NCBI GenBank assembly: GCA_007129635.1
Contig: SKVE01000551.1
Coordinates: 1-5,929, forward strand
Length of the DNA: 5,929 nucleotides
Reading direction: 5' to 3'
Origin: Planctomycetaceae bacterium
Lineage (GTDB): Bacteria > Planctomycetota > Planctomycetia > Pirellulales > Pirellulaceae
This document shows positions 1-5,858 of the stretch, in pieces. Made by a program: the position numbers and the translations under genes. The first letter of the stretch is position 1. Every line of letters begins with the position of its first letter. A model generated the notes under the pieces. It did not search any database, was not told the origin of the DNA, and saw only the letters and a list, made by a program, of their open reading frames with translations.

Positions 1-5
1 GTTCT

Positions 6-30
6 GGTTCGATGATTTCGCGATCGAACC
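6..30. repeat. Perfect 8-bp inverted repeat (hairpin or operator) upstream of the DUF429-like gene
   Basis: GGTTCGAT at 6-13 is the exact reverse complement of ATCGAACC at 23-30, with a 9-nt loop between them. It ends 8 nt before the GAAGGG ribosome binding site of the next gene. It could be a leader hairpin, an operator, or the terminator of a gene lying left of the window. No T-run follows it, which weakens the intrinsic-terminator reading. An in-frame ATG at 12 lies inside the repeat, another reason not to start the protein there. Confidence 0.45.
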
Positions 31-38
31 CGAAACTT

Positions 39-44
39 GAAGGG
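39..44 (+). promoter_or_regulatory. Ribosome binding site that fixes the start of the DUF429-like gene
   Basis: GAAGGG at 39-44 is followed by a 6-nt spacer and ATG at 51. The alternative in-frame ATG at 12 has only 11 bases of visible upstream sequence and none resembles a Shine-Dalgarno motif. The site therefore favours the 305-residue protein over a 318-residue one. Confidence 0.6.
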
Positions 45-50
45 CTTGCC

Positions 51-968
51 ATGCCGTTGTTCGACCGATACCTGTTTGCCGATTATAGCGGTGGTGGCGA
101 GAATCATCATGCTCAGGGGAACATTCGGCTATATCGATGCACGCTGGACGGCGAACCGGCACGTCTGGTGCACTCGGTGAAGACTCGCCAAACGGCCCAG
201 CCGCAGAATTTCAGCCGCGATTCGCTTGTTGCCAGGGTCCAACGGGAACTGGCCGAGGCTTCGCACACGGGCCATCGCATGCTGTTCGGGTTCGATCACC
301 AATACGCCTGGCCACCTCACTTGCGGCATCTCGCGGGCATCGCCGACATCGCGTGGCGAGATGCTTTGCGGCTGCTGGATGCTGGCGATCCCGACAGGGG
401 CTTGCCACCGCTGGACATCCCCCGTCGCTACTGTGCGGCGTTTAATCATTACTGTGGGAAGGACGTGTTTTGGAGTCCTCTGAACGGAATCGCGAACAAG
501 TATGGTATTGGGCGCAAGCCGCTTCGTCTTCCGGCTGCCGAACGATTTCGGTTGACCGAGTTGGTGGCGCCGGTGCAGGGCAGGTCTCGACCCAAAGCCG
601 CCGACGCGGTCGGTGGCCAGGGGGCGGGGATCGTCGGCGGTCAGACGATCTGCGGCTTGTACCAAATCGCTCGAATGCTGGGTGACCCGGCCATCGCCTG
701 GTGGCCGTTCGACGGATTCGATATCCAGGCGGAAGCGTACGCCGGGAAGCACGTAGGGATCGAGATCTATCCGTCGGCCTTACGGCCCGTCCATGTCGCC
801 CAGGATGACGACGCAGACGCTTACCACAGTTGCCTGTGCCTGCGCGACGCGGACCGCGCCGACAACCTGCGAGCCCTGGCGGTGGTCACGCCCCCGGCCG
901 ATTTACGAGAGCGCATCCGGGTCGAGGGCTGGATCGTGGGCATGGATCCCGCGGGGCTGGTCGATTGA
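51..968 (+). CDS. DUF429-like protein, predicted RNase H-like fold
   Basis: A 305-residue protein with no signal peptide or membrane segment. It resembles DUF429 proteins, which are predicted to adopt an RNase H-like fold and for which no firm biological role is known to me. Seen in the sequence: an acidic residue at the end of the first strand (ADYSGG, D11), a second strand with GFDHQYAWP (80-88, D82), a GR-RPK plus glycine-rich segment (177-198, including GIVGGQT), WWPFDGFDI (217-225), a strand with GIEIYPSA (236-243, E238) and an acidic DDDADAY helix start (252-258). It closes with EGWIVGMDP (292-300). This spread of Asp/Glu residues fits an RNase H-like metal site, but the family match is by pattern memory and the catalytic assignment is inference. 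The start at 51 is chosen for its ribosome binding site. The gene converges on the neighbouring oxidoreductase and shares no obvious function with it. Confidence 0.65.
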   Translation: MPLFDRYLFADYSGGGENHHAQGNIRLYRCTLDGEPARLVHSVKTRQTAQPQNFSRDSLVARVQRELAEASHTGHRMLFGFDHQYAWPPHLRHLAGIADIAWRDALRLLDAGDPDRGLPPLDIPRRYCAAFNHYCGKDVFWSPLNGIANKYGIGRKPLRLPAAERFRLTELVAPVQGRSRPKAADAVGGQGAGIVGGQTICGLYQIARMLGDPAIAWWPFDGFDIQAEAYAGKHVGIEIYPSALRPVHVAQDDDADAYHSCLCLRDADRADNLRALAVVTPPADLRERIRVEGWIVGMDPAGLVD

Positions 969-980
969 TCAACCAGCCCC
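953..980. terminator. Bidirectional stem-loop terminator between convergent genes
   Basis: GGGGCTGGT (953-961) pairs perfectly with ACCAGCCCC (972-980). Inside the 10-nt loop, GA at 963-964 can pair with TC at 969-970 around TTGA. The stem overlaps the last codons and TGA stop of the plus-strand gene and ends 14 bp before the stop of the minus-strand gene. With only 25 bp between the two stop codons, it is well placed to end transcription from both sides. Neither side has a T-run, so it would be a U-tract-less terminator or a roadblock hairpin. Confidence 0.6.
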
Positions 981-993
981 AGACGTACGGCGT

Positions 994-2250
994 TCAGCCT
1001 TCGCGGATCTCGCGGTTTTCGGCATCGTAGATCTGCCGTCGCCCGGTATCCATGGCTCGCACCGCCATCAGCGCGGGCACACAATGATGGTATCCGGCCT
1101 CGATCGGCGCCCGGCACTCGCCGCGGGTACGCAAGCACTGTAACCAGTCCAGGAAGTGGTCGGGCGTTTCGACCGCAGCGACCCGCGTGTCTTCTTTGGG
1201 CAGTTCGCTGGCGTGGATGGCGCCGGCGCTGGAGTAGGTGGGCGCCGACCAGCGGGTCAAGTCCATCGTGCCTTGTTCGCCGTAGATCTTCAGCACGTTG
1301 CCGTTGCCATTGCCAAAGTTGGTCGAGTAGCTGACCATCAGATCTTCCGGATAGATCCAGATCGCCTGCGAGTGATCCGGGCAGGTGAAGTTGTATTCGT
1401 CTTTCCAGGTGAAAGTCCCGCCCAGCGCGACACAACTGACCGGCAGCGTCGTACCGACGATATAGTTGTACAGGTCGATGAAGTGACAGCCCAGATTCGA
1501 GATCGGTCCGTCGGAGAACTCGCGGTAGCCGTACCAGCCGGTCAGCAGCTTGGGGTCGAACGGTCGCGCGGGCCGATCCATCAGGAATTCGTTCCAGTCG
1601 ACATCCTCTTCTTGGATCGGTTCGGCTCGTTGCATCCACGAATACCAGTAGGGTCGTGTGGAGTTGCGGCATTGTTCGATCCGCGAGATCTTGCCGAAAG
1701 CCCCGGTTTCGAACAGTTCGCGGCAACCGGTGCTGGTGGGAAAACTGCGGACCTGCGTTCCGACCTGGACCACGATGCCGCTCTCCTTGACCGCGTCGCA
1801 GCATTGCTTCAGCGAATCCATGTCCATCGCCAGCGGCTTTTCGACGTAGGCATCCTTCTTGACCTTGGCCGTTTCTTCCAATTGCAAGGCGTGGTGATGG
1901 TCGCATGAAGCGATCATCACGGCATCGACATCGTCCAACGCCAGGATGTCGCGGTAGGACACGAACTGCCGAACCGGTCGACCATACCACTGCTGGCAAC
2001 GTTCGGCCGCGCGCTCGCTCCGCACCGACCAGGGATCGCTGACCGCAGTAAACTCGACGTTCTGCTGCTCGGCGTGCGCGTGGACGCCGGGCATAAACGC
2101 GCCGTAGCCGCGGCCTCCGCAACCGATCAACCCGATCGAGATCCGCTCGTTGGCGCCCAGGATGCGACCGTAGCTCCGCGCGGAAAAAGCCAGCGCGGCG
2201 CCCGCCGATGCGGTGGCCAGGAATTGTCGGCGATTGGTGGAAGTCGTCAT
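994..2250 (-). CDS. Tat-exported Gfo/Idh/MocA family NAD(P)-dependent oxidoreductase
   Basis: A 418-residue protein. Residues 1-30 form a twin-arginine signal (NRRQFL at 6-11, then an Ala-rich hydrophobic stretch), predicting export of a folded, cofactor-loaded enzyme. The Rossmann fold begins at 37-48 with ISIGLIGCGGRG. VEKPLAMD (136-143) holds the Glu-Lys-Pro motif, whose lysine (K138) is usually catalytic. SNLGCHFIDLYNY (251-263) carries the His/Asp pair (H256, D259) typical of the active site. The C-terminal DHFLDWLQCLRTRGECRAPIE (364-384) is the closing motif common in planctomycete and Bacteroidetes members. The family oxidises or reduces hydroxyl groups of sugars, inositols and glycosides. 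The substrate here is not recognisable. The start is set by GGAGGA at 2257-2262 with a 6-nt spacer; a longer reading from 2286 has no such site. It lies downstream of the FAD oxidoreductase on the same strand. Confidence 0.9.
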   Translation of the reverse strand: MTTSTNRRQFLATASAGAALAFSARSYGRILGANERISIGLIGCGGRGYGAFMPGVHAHAEQQNVEFTAVSDPWSVRSERAAERCQQWYGRPVRQFVSYRDILALDDVDAVMIASCDHHHALQLEETAKVKKDAYVEKPLAMDMDSLKQCCDAVKESGIVVQVGTQVRSFPTSTGCRELFETGAFGKISRIEQCRNSTRPYWYSWMQRAEPIQEEDVDWNEFLMDRPARPFDPKLLTGWYGYREFSDGPISNLGCHFIDLYNYIVGTTLPVSCVALGGTFTWKDEYNFTCPDHSQAIWIYPEDLMVSYSTNFGNGNGNVLKIYGEQGTMDLTRWSAPTYSSAGAIHASELPKEDTRVAAVETPDHFLDWLQCLRTRGECRAPIEAGYHHCVPALMAVRAMDTGRRQIYDAENREIREG

Positions 2251-2327
2251 GGATGTTCCTCCAGCAAGGACGAAAGGGGGGGTCAAGGCAAAAATGCGAA
2301 GCCTAGCAGTGCTGCTCCAAGCTCTTG

Positions 2328-2356
2328 GTTCTACGACAAGCCACGCGTCAAGTCAA
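2328..2356 (-). promoter_or_regulatory. Candidate sigma70-type promoter for the Gfo/Idh/MocA gene
   Basis: Read on the minus strand, TTGACT (2351-2356) is followed by exactly 17 bp and TAGAAC (2328-2333). These match 5 of 6 and 4 of 6 bases of the bacterial -35 and -10 consensus. The transcript would start near 2321, giving a leader of about 70 nt. This would let the gene be expressed apart from the FAD oxidoreductase 150 bp upstream. Just after the upstream stop codon, GGATCGG (2394-2400) can pair imperfectly with CCGACCC (2377-2383), a weak terminator-like hairpin. Confidence 0.35.
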
Positions 2357-2400
2357 CAGAATGCAAAGCACGAACGGGGTCGGGAGTCGTTTGCCGATCC

Positions 2401-3771
2401 TTAACCGGTTCGCATCAGATCCAGTCGCTGGACTACCGCCGGGCCGTGCAGGGCTGCGGGAACGATGCCGTCTTCCACCGCCATGGCCGCAGCCAGTCCG
2501 GCCGCTTCGCCCGTGCGGACCACGTTGCCGGTCAACCGGTAGCTGCCCAAGGCGTAGACGTCCCCCGAGATGCAGCGACCGGCCATCATCAGATTGTCCA
2601 CGTCGGCAGCGATCAGGCTGCGCAACGGGATCTGGTAGGGGCGCACGCGGAACCCGGGCGATGCGGGAAGATCCTCGGGAGCCGACTCGTAGGGGTCGTC
2701 CACCGGATGGATGTTCGAACCCGATCGGAGCTCCGCAATCCCGTCGTCAAAACCGGCTCCGCGATCCATGTCCTCCCAGGTCAAGTGGTACCGGCCTTGG
2801 ATGCGCCGAGTCTCCCGGACGCCGATCGCCGGCCCGGTGCTGATCAGATAGATGTCCTTCCAGTCCTCCCCGCCATGCTGCCGAAACGCCTCGACGCACT
2901 TGCGGATCTCGTAGCGGCCCAGTATCTCGGCTCGACTCAGATCCCGGACGTTGGTGCCATCGATGCCGTAGAACTGGGTGGCCATCAACTGAAATACGCC
3001 CGGTTGGCCGGGTTGCGGGAACAGGGTGACCGGTGGGTAACTGGGCCGCCATCCGCCACGCTCGAGGATCTCGACCAGTTCCCTGCCCTTGGCCGGCTGG
3101 CCTCGATAGCCGCCGATGGTGCCGAACAACGTAACCGGTTGCGTCTGCCCGTCGAACGTGCGGCCTTGTTGGAACTCGCAGCCAGCCGCCGCAGCGATAT
3201 CGCCGTCGCCTGTGGCGTCGATGACCACGGCCGCCTCGATGAACTCGATCCCCGACTTGCTGGCCGTAAAGACGCCGCGGACCAGGCGACCATCTCGAGC
3301 CACCGAGACGGCTCGCGTGTGCAATTGGACCTGGACGTCCGCCTCGGCCATCATGTCGTCCAGCAGGCACTTCATGTCCTCGATCAGATAGATATTGCGG
3401 TTGAACACCTGGTGCACCGGCAACCGGTGATGGATCTCTGCATTCAACCCGTCGTGCCTGCGTCCGTCGATCAGATGCGAAACGCCCACGGCTGTCCAAA
3501 CGCCGCCCAGAAACGGCAGGTTCTCCAGCAACATGGTCTTGGCGCCGCTGCGAGCCGCGTACAAAGCAGCCGCACATCCCGAGGGACCGCCGCCGCAGAC
3601 CAGCACATCGACCTTGCGGACGATCGGTGCCTCGCACCGCAACGTCTGGAATTCCGCATTCCCCCGTTGGTCGTCACCTTCACTACCGACGGCGCGGTGG
3701 GAAACGCTGCCGATTCCGACCGCCGCCGCTGCGGTCAGAAATCCACGCCGATTAAGATCGGGTCGAGGCAT
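2401..3771 (-). CDS. Tat-exported FAD-dependent oxidoreductase (FAD_oxidored family)
   Basis: A 456-residue protein. A twin-arginine signal is visible at 7-30 (NRRGFLTAAAAVGIG), so export with bound flavin is expected. VDVLVCGGGPSGCAAALYAA (54-73) is the dinucleotide-binding beta-alpha-beta motif (GGGPSG at 60-65), with the acidic strand end at E83 and FLGG at 87-90. VVIDATGDGDIAAAAG (182-197) is the second FAD-contacting motif of this family. ISTGPAIGVRETRRIQG (310-326) and the C-terminal LMMAGRCIS through GEAAGLAAA (394-429) complete the fold. Family members are flavoproteins of mostly unknown substrate, common in planctomycete carbohydrate loci. The start at 3771 is supported by the ribosome binding site AAGGAG (3781-3786, 9-nt spacer) and by the Tat signal. 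The frame stays open far upstream to 4944, but that stretch is antisense to the SDR gene and is not credible coding sequence. The downstream neighbour, 150 bp away, is a second Tat-signalled oxidoreductase, suggesting shared work outside the cytoplasm. Confidence 0.88.
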   Translation of the reverse strand: MPRPDLNRRGFLTAAAAVGIGSVSHRAVGSEGDDQRGNAEFQTLRCEAPIVRKVDVLVCGGGPSGCAAALYAARSGAKTMLLENLPFLGGVWTAVGVSHLIDGRRHDGLNAEIHHRLPVHQVFNRNIYLIEDMKCLLDDMMAEADVQVQLHTRAVSVARDGRLVRGVFTASKSGIEFIEAAVVIDATGDGDIAAAAGCEFQQGRTFDGQTQPVTLFGTIGGYRGQPAKGRELVEILERGGWRPSYPPVTLFPQPGQPGVFQLMATQFYGIDGTNVRDLSRAEILGRYEIRKCVEAFRQHGGEDWKDIYLISTGPAIGVRETRRIQGRYHLTWEDMDRGAGFDDGIAELRSGSNIHPVDDPYESAPEDLPASPGFRVRPYQIPLRSLIAADVDNLMMAGRCISGDVYALGSYRLTGNVVRTGEAAGLAAAMAVEDGIVPAALHGPAVVQRLDLMRTG

Positions 3772-3815
3772 GATGATGGTCTCCTTGAAGATGGAACTGG
3801 TTTGTTGACCCACAG

Positions 3816-3836
3816 TACTGGCACAATCCACCAGTA
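3816..3836. repeat. Inverted repeat TACTGG-N9-CCAGTA, candidate operator over a -10 box
   Basis: TACTGG (3816-3821) and CCAGTA (3831-3836) are exact inverted arms separated by 9 bp. The right arm overlaps a minus-strand TATACT (3833-3838), five of six bases of the -10 consensus, which lacks a recognisable -35 at the right distance. A further half-site-like ACTGG lies at 3796-3800. A dimeric regulator bound here would cover the likely start site of the FAD oxidoreductase gene. No regulator is encoded in the window, so the protein involved is unknown. Confidence 0.45.
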
Positions 3837-3870
3837 TACTAGCGATAAATTCCGGGCGATATACGCGATG

Positions 3871-3912
3871 CTCTGGCAGAAAACGCGAGCCCAGGACTCT
3901 GCCATAAAACGC
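3871..3912. repeat. Pair of 16-bp imperfect direct repeats, candidate regulator sites
   Basis: CTCTGGCAGAAAACGC (3871-3886) and CTCTGCCATAAAACGC (3897-3912) agree at 14 of 16 positions and start 26 bp apart. Because one varied base swaps GGC for GCC, the two also contain a 7-bp inverted pair, TGGCAGA (3874-3880) and TCTGCCA (3898-3904). Both copies lie upstream of the minus-strand TATACT box, where an activator of that gene would bind. Function is inferred from position only. Confidence 0.45.
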
Positions 3913-4098
3913 CCCCTTTCGAGTATGAGTACCTTTGCATTCAGCACAAGTACGATTCTTCTTACAAACCGGAACGCGTCCTGCCGCTACCCCACTTGCT
4001 CGACGGGCGACTTGACGATACACATGGTGCCAGAGCGTATGGGACACGCCGCCTTTTAGTGCGGGATATATCACTACTCCCATTATTCGGGTGGTTTC

Positions 4099-4881
4099 GT
4101 GGATTTGCAGTTGACGGATAAGGTCGCGATCGTGACGGGTGGATCGCGTGGTTTGGGCCGCGCTATTTGTGAAGGACTGGCCGCCGAGGGCGCTCGTGTG
4201 GCGATCGATTATCTGTGCGATCCGCAAGCGGGCGTGGACCTGACGGAAGAAGCGGAGCGTTTGGCCGCCGATCTTGCTCGCGAGTACGGCGTCCAGACGG
4301 CCGCGATCGCCGCCGACGTCTCGGACGGCGACCAGGTTCAGCGTCTGTTCGACCAGACCGAGCTTCGTCTGGGGGTGCCTGACGTGCTGGTCAACAACGC
4401 GGGGATCTGGCCGACGGCGCTGGCGCACGAGATCGACGAGGCCGATTTTCGGCGGGTGCTGGACATCAATTTGGTGGGCTCGTTTTTGACGTGCAAGGCG
4501 GCCGTGCGACGTTGGTTGGACGCCGTGCGTGGCGGCCGGATCGTCAATATCACCTCGCCCGCCGCCTTTCAAGGCTCGACAACCGGGCACGCGCACTACG
4601 CAGCTTCCAAAGCCGGGCTGGTCAGTTTCAGCCTGTCGTTGGCTCGCGAGGTGGCGCCGCACGGCATCCACGTCAATCTGGTCGCCCCAGGCATGACGCG
4701 GACCGAGATGTCCCGCGATGCGTTGGCTGCGGGAGAAACACACTACATCCAGCGCATCCCACTGCGGCGGATCGCTGAACCGAGCGATATTGCGGACGTG
4801 ATCGTATTTCTGGCATCGTCGCGAGCCGGATACATGACCGGGGCGACGGTCGATGTTACTGGCGGCATGCTGATGCGCTAG
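4099..4881 (+). CDS. Short-chain dehydrogenase/reductase, classical SDR
   Basis: A 260-residue cytoplasmic enzyme of typical classical-SDR length. It shows TGGSRGLG (13-20, cofactor glycine motif), ADV (72-74), NNAG (99-102), Asn124 in DINLVGSF, Ser153 in ITSPAAF, and the YxxxK pair Tyr167/Lys171 in HYAASKAG, so the Asn-Ser-Tyr-Lys catalytic tetrad is complete. APGMTRTEM (196-204) and a C-terminal TGATVDVTGGM (247-257) follow the family pattern. It should oxidise or reduce an alcohol/carbonyl with NAD(P)(H). Overall it resembles the FabG/glucose 1-dehydrogenase group, but the true substrate is not readable and the context suggests sugar or polyol chemistry. The start codon is GTG, chosen because MDLQLTDKVAIVTGG is the usual family N-terminus. 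Its ribosome binding site is poor (GGGTGG at 4089-4094, 4-nt spacer). It leads a plus-strand set with the aldolase 52 bp downstream. Confidence 0.88.
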   Translation: MDLQLTDKVAIVTGGSRGLGRAICEGLAAEGARVAIDYLCDPQAGVDLTEEAERLAADLAREYGVQTAAIAADVSDGDQVQRLFDQTELRLGVPDVLVNNAGIWPTALAHEIDEADFRRVLDINLVGSFLTCKAAVRRWLDAVRGGRIVNITSPAAFQGSTTGHAHYAASKAGLVSFSLSLAREVAPHGIHVNLVAPGMTRTEMSRDALAAGETHYIQRIPLRRIAEPSDIADVIVFLASSRAGYMTGATVDVTGGMLMR

Positions 4882-4916
4882 CTGCGAAAACAGATAACAA
4901 AGATTCATTATAAGAT

Positions 4917-4922
4917 GAGGAG
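4917..4922 (+). promoter_or_regulatory. Ribosome binding site that fixes the aldolase start
   Basis: GAGGAG at 4917-4922 serves ATG at 4934 with an 11-nt spacer. An in-frame GTG at 4922 overlaps the last base of this motif and has no other purine-rich site upstream. The protein therefore most likely begins MLATLKEVL, which also matches where class II aldolases normally start. Confidence 0.6.
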
Positions 4923-4933
4923 TGGATGGACGG

Positions 4934-5794
4934 ATGCTGGCCACCTTGAAGGAAGTTTTGACGCATGCCCGGGCCCATGGTTACGCGGTCCCGGCTTTCG
5001 ATTTTACCGAAGACGTCATGGCGCGGACGATCATCGAAACGGCCCTCGAGTGCCGTTCGCCCGTGATCATGATGACCTTACAGCCCGATCTGGACAGCGG
5101 CGATGGTCGGGGCTGGGTCTTTCAGGCTGCGGCAGCCAAAGCGGCCGCGGCTGCCGTCGATATCCCCGTGGTGCTGCACCTGGACCATGCAGGCGATCTG
5201 CCCACGGTGCAAAAGGCGCTGGATCTGGGCTATTCGTCGGTGATGATCGACGGGTCCCGGCTGCCCTTCGAATCCAACGTCCAACTGACTCGGTCGGTGG
5301 TCGACAAGGCGCATCGGCTGGGCGTGAGTGTCGAGGCGGAATTGGGGCATGTGGGCGGCATGGACCTGGACGATACCGTCTGTGCCGACAACGTGCTGAC
5401 CGAACCCGACGAACTGGCTCGGTTCGTCGCGGAAACCGGTTGCGACGCGCTGGCCGTTTCGATCGGGACCGCGCACGGCGTTTATCGCTCGCTGCCCGAT
5501 CTGAACATCCCGCGTCTGCGTGAATTGAATGCGGTCAGCCAGGTCCCGCTGGTGCTGCACGGTGGTTCGGGCACGCCGGACGACCAGATCCGTGCCGCGG
5601 TCCGGGAGGGCATCTGCAAGCTGAACATCTATGCTGATCTGCGGATCGCCATGTATCGGGGCCTGAAGACCGCTGCCACCCTGCACGAACGCATCGACCC
5701 GTTGCCTCGCGATCTGTTCCGGCCCATCCGCCGGGAACTGGCAGCGATGGTCCGTGAAAAGATTCGGTTGCTGGGGTCGGACGGAAAGGCGTAA
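4934..5794 (+). CDS. Class II (zinc) aldolase of the fructose/tagatose-bisphosphate family
   Basis: A 286-residue cytoplasmic enzyme, close to the length of GatY/KbaY-type aldolases. The TIM-barrel motifs are in order: GYAVPAFDF (16-24), LHLDHAGD (81-88) with proton-donor Asp84 and zinc ligand His85, SVMIDGSRLPFESN (102-115), VEAELGHVGG (133-142), IGTAHG (177-182) with zinc ligand His181, LHGGSG (208-213) with zinc ligand His209, and KLNIYADLR (229-237). The family cleaves or forms a C-C bond using a zinc enediolate, usually from dihydroxyacetone phosphate. Several substrate-contacting positions are unusual: Asp23 where Asn is normal, Tyr233-Ala234 where a phosphate-binding Asp/Ala-Thr is usual, and Asp144 where a catalytic Glu is expected. 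A non-standard substrate is therefore plausible. It is 52 bp downstream of the SDR and 64 bp upstream of the next gene on the same strand, so an operon is likely. Confidence 0.88.
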   Translation: MLATLKEVLTHARAHGYAVPAFDFTEDVMARTIIETALECRSPVIMMTLQPDLDSGDGRGWVFQAAAAKAAAAAVDIPVVLHLDHAGDLPTVQKALDLGYSSVMIDGSRLPFESNVQLTRSVVDKAHRLGVSVEAELGHVGGMDLDDTVCADNVLTEPDELARFVAETGCDALAVSIGTAHGVYRSLPDLNIPRLRELNAVSQVPLVLHGGSGTPDDQIRAAVREGICKLNIYADLRIAMYRGLKTAATLHERIDPLPRDLFRPIRRELAAMVREKIRLLGSDGKA

Positions 5795-5798
5795 ACAA

Positions 5799-5824
5799 GC
5801 TTGAAATCGGCCCGAGGCCCAAGC
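5799..5824 (+). terminator. Bulged stem-loop after the aldolase gene, possible terminator or processing site
   Basis: GCTTG (5799-5803) pairs with CAAGC (5820-5824), and inside it GGCC (5809-5812) pairs with GGCC (5816-5819) around a CGA loop. An AAATC bulge lies on the left side. A T-rich stretch follows at 5831-5840 (TCCTTTTGTT). It begins 4 bp after the aldolase stop codon. It could partly terminate the transcript or stabilise its 3' end, which would lower expression of the next gene. Confidence 0.35.
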
Positions 5825-5858
5825 GACGGTTCCTTTTGTTCCTGCAGGAGACACGACG

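Larger units (their letters stand above)
3772..4098. promoter_or_regulatory. 327-bp divergent intergenic control region
   Basis: This is the only gap over 300 bp in the window. It separates the minus-strand FAD oxidoreductase from the plus-strand SDR and is visibly richer in A+T than the flanking genes. Frames that stay open across it show no recognisable protein. It holds the FAD gene's ribosome binding site (3781-3786), an inverted repeat at 3816-3836, a TATACT box on the minus strand (3833-3838) and a 16-bp direct repeat pair at 3871-3912. For the SDR direction I see only weak candidates: TTGACG at 4012-4017 with no good -10 at 17 bp, and TATATC at 4067-4072 without a -35. Promoters here may depend on an activator or an alternative sigma factor. 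Confidence 0.6.

Noticed and set aside
821..2122. A 433-codon minus-strand open frame in another frame over the Gfo/Idh/MocA gene
   Set aside because: It is arginine-rich, low in motif content and overlaps a clear family protein in a different frame of the same strand; an out-of-frame shadow.
2303..2316. AGCAGTGCTGCT near-palindrome as a hairpin
   Set aside because: The arms are separated by only 2 nt, too tight for an RNA hairpin, and there is no supporting context.
3735..3947. Small minus-strand open frame of 70 codons upstream of and overlapping the FAD oxidoreductase start
   Set aside because: It overlaps the control region and the start of the real gene, has no visible ribosome binding site worth noting and no family resemblance.
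4012..4043. TTGACG with TATGGG as the SDR promoter
   Set aside because: The spacer is 20 bp and the -10 matches only three bases; too weak to annotate as a promoter.
2074..4059. A 661-codon plus-strand open frame opposite the FAD oxidoreductase
   Set aside because: It is antisense to two well-supported genes, has no recognisable motifs, and is explained by the high GC content and codon bias of the opposite strand.
4909..4914. TATAAG as a -10 box for a separate aldolase promoter
   Set aside because: No -35 motif lies at a suitable distance, and transcription would begin at about the ribosome binding site, leaving it incomplete.
2401..4944. One very long minus-strand open frame (847 codons) covering the FAD oxidoreductase, the intergenic gap and the antisense of the SDR
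   Set aside because: The part beyond 3771 shows no protein family features and is antisense to a clear SDR gene. A good ribosome binding site and a Tat signal place the real start at 3771.
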